In this document: positions 13,509-14,009 of the stretch, piece by piece
How the letters are laid out: each line of letters begins with the position of its first letter
Position numbering within the stretch: the first letter of the stretch is position 1
Source: JBALVT01 sp036961345
GTDB taxonomy: Bacteria; Pseudomonadota; Gammaproteobacteria; Pseudomonadales; Halieaceae
DNA: 14,009 nucleotides
Assembly (NCBI GenBank): GCA_036961345.1
Contig: JBALVT010000106.1
Location: forward strand, 1 to 14,009
Reading direction: 5' to 3'
Translations under genes and position numbers: made by a program
The notes under the pieces: model-generated
Told to the model about the DNA's origin: nothing
The model's database searches: none
What the model saw: only the letters and a program-made list of their open reading frames with translations

Positions 13509-14009
13509 CTAAACGGGTAAATTGCGCATCGGCATTTCTGCTGCGTACGCGGAATCTTGCAAATTTAGAGGCGTCTCACCCTTAAAGCTTCCCATAGGGT
13601 TCTCTCTTAAAAATTGCGTACTGCCAACTTTGGACAACATAAAACCCAGCACCGTCAATTCTTTAATCTGGCAAACAAATGGCGACTCATCATCCCAAAC
13701 ACGGGTCACGTTGCCCGTTTGATACCAGGATGCACCGTCAGCCTCTTCCTCCAATTTTTCCAGCAGGGCCAATTGCTGATCAGACTGCAGACTGGCAAAG
13801 GAACCCTCTGCGCGGCTCTGCAACTGGGCCAAGCCATTCATAAATACGTCTCTCTCGGCGTCGTTAAACCAATTCGCAACCATCAACTCGATGAAACGCG
13901 GGGCGCCCGCCGCAAGTGCTCCGGGGGTATCCGTGGCGGGGATAACCTGATCCGCAATGGCCGATACAGCTGCGCGTTGCACATCAGTAAAGAAATTCAG
14001 GGGTTCTCG
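13509..14009 (-). CDS. Gluconate 2-dehydrogenase subunit 3 family protein (5' end outside window)
   Basis: The reading frame is open to the right edge, giving 166 visible residues that begin REPLNFFTDVQRAAVSAIADQV and continue IPATDTPGALAAGAPRFIEL. This is the characteristic Gluconate_2-dh3 (PF13618) segment, in which FFT and IIPATDTPGA-like motifs recur. Family members are about 190-250 residues, often with a Tat signal peptide that carries the folded GMC partner to the periplasm; that N-terminus is not in the window. The GTG at 13982 is probably not the start, since family sequence continues upstream of it. The stop (TAG at 13511-13509) lies 21 bases before the GMC gene, so the two are cotranscribed. 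The role is a small subunit needed for folding, export or electron transfer of the dehydrogenase. Confidence 0.9.
   Translation of the reverse strand, partial: REPLNFFTDVQRAAVSAIADQVIPATDTPGALAAGAPRFIELMVANWFNDAERDVFMNGLAQLQSRAEGSFASLQSDQQLALLEKLEEEADGASWYQTGNVTRVWDDESPFVCQIKELTVLGFMLSKVGSTQFLRENPMGSFKGETPLNLQDSAYAAEMPMRNLPV

Noticed and set aside
13980..13982. GTG as true start of the small subunit gene
   Set aside because: The upstream residues REPLNFFTD belong to the family's conserved segment, so the gene continues beyond the window edge.

Overview
The window (14,009 bases, mid-range GC) looks like a chromosomal segment of a Gammaproteobacterium. It has a compact zwf-pgl-edd Entner-Doudoroff operon, a CytR-like LacI regulator, a BtuB-like TonB receptor and an AlgI-type MBOAT acyltransferase. 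A marine, polysaccharide-using lineage such as Cellvibrionales is my guess from gene style. No 16S or other phylogenetic marker is present to confirm it. I see no tRNA, rRNA, insertion sequence, CRISPR array or prophage gene.

Left part (1-4323): an MBOAT O-acyltransferase runs off the left edge on the minus strand. Behind it lies a BtuB-like TonB-dependent receptor, also minus. Across a short divergent intergenic region, a four-helix TMEM220-like membrane protein and a PAPS-dependent sulfotransferase form an overlapping two-gene unit on the plus strand.

Centre (4324-8481): a 219-base leader carries a strong ribosome binding site and a LacI-operator-like element. It precedes zwf (glucose-6-phosphate dehydrogenase), pgl (6-phosphogluconolactonase) and edd (6-phosphogluconate dehydratase), all with overlapping ends. 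Together they convert glucose-6-phosphate to KDPG. The aldolase gene eda is not in the window.

Right part (8478-14009): a minus-strand cluster reads, in transcription order, gluconate-2-dehydrogenase-subunit-3-like small subunit (5' end outside the window), GMC-family FAD oxidoreductase with a four-cysteine cluster, ketose-3-epimerase-like TIM-barrel protein, iron-dependent alcohol dehydrogenase, and LacI-family regulator. The small subunit and GMC protein probably form a sugar dehydrogenase complex that feeds electrons to a respiratory acceptor. The TIM-barrel and Fe-ADH proteins would act on the resulting keto sugar or its breakdown products. The regulator ends tail-to-tail with edd, the two stop codons sharing the palindrome TTAA. 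This physically links a putative sugar-oxidation pathway to the Entner-Doudoroff route. The substrate cannot be read from the sequence, and this cluster is the most interesting part of the window.
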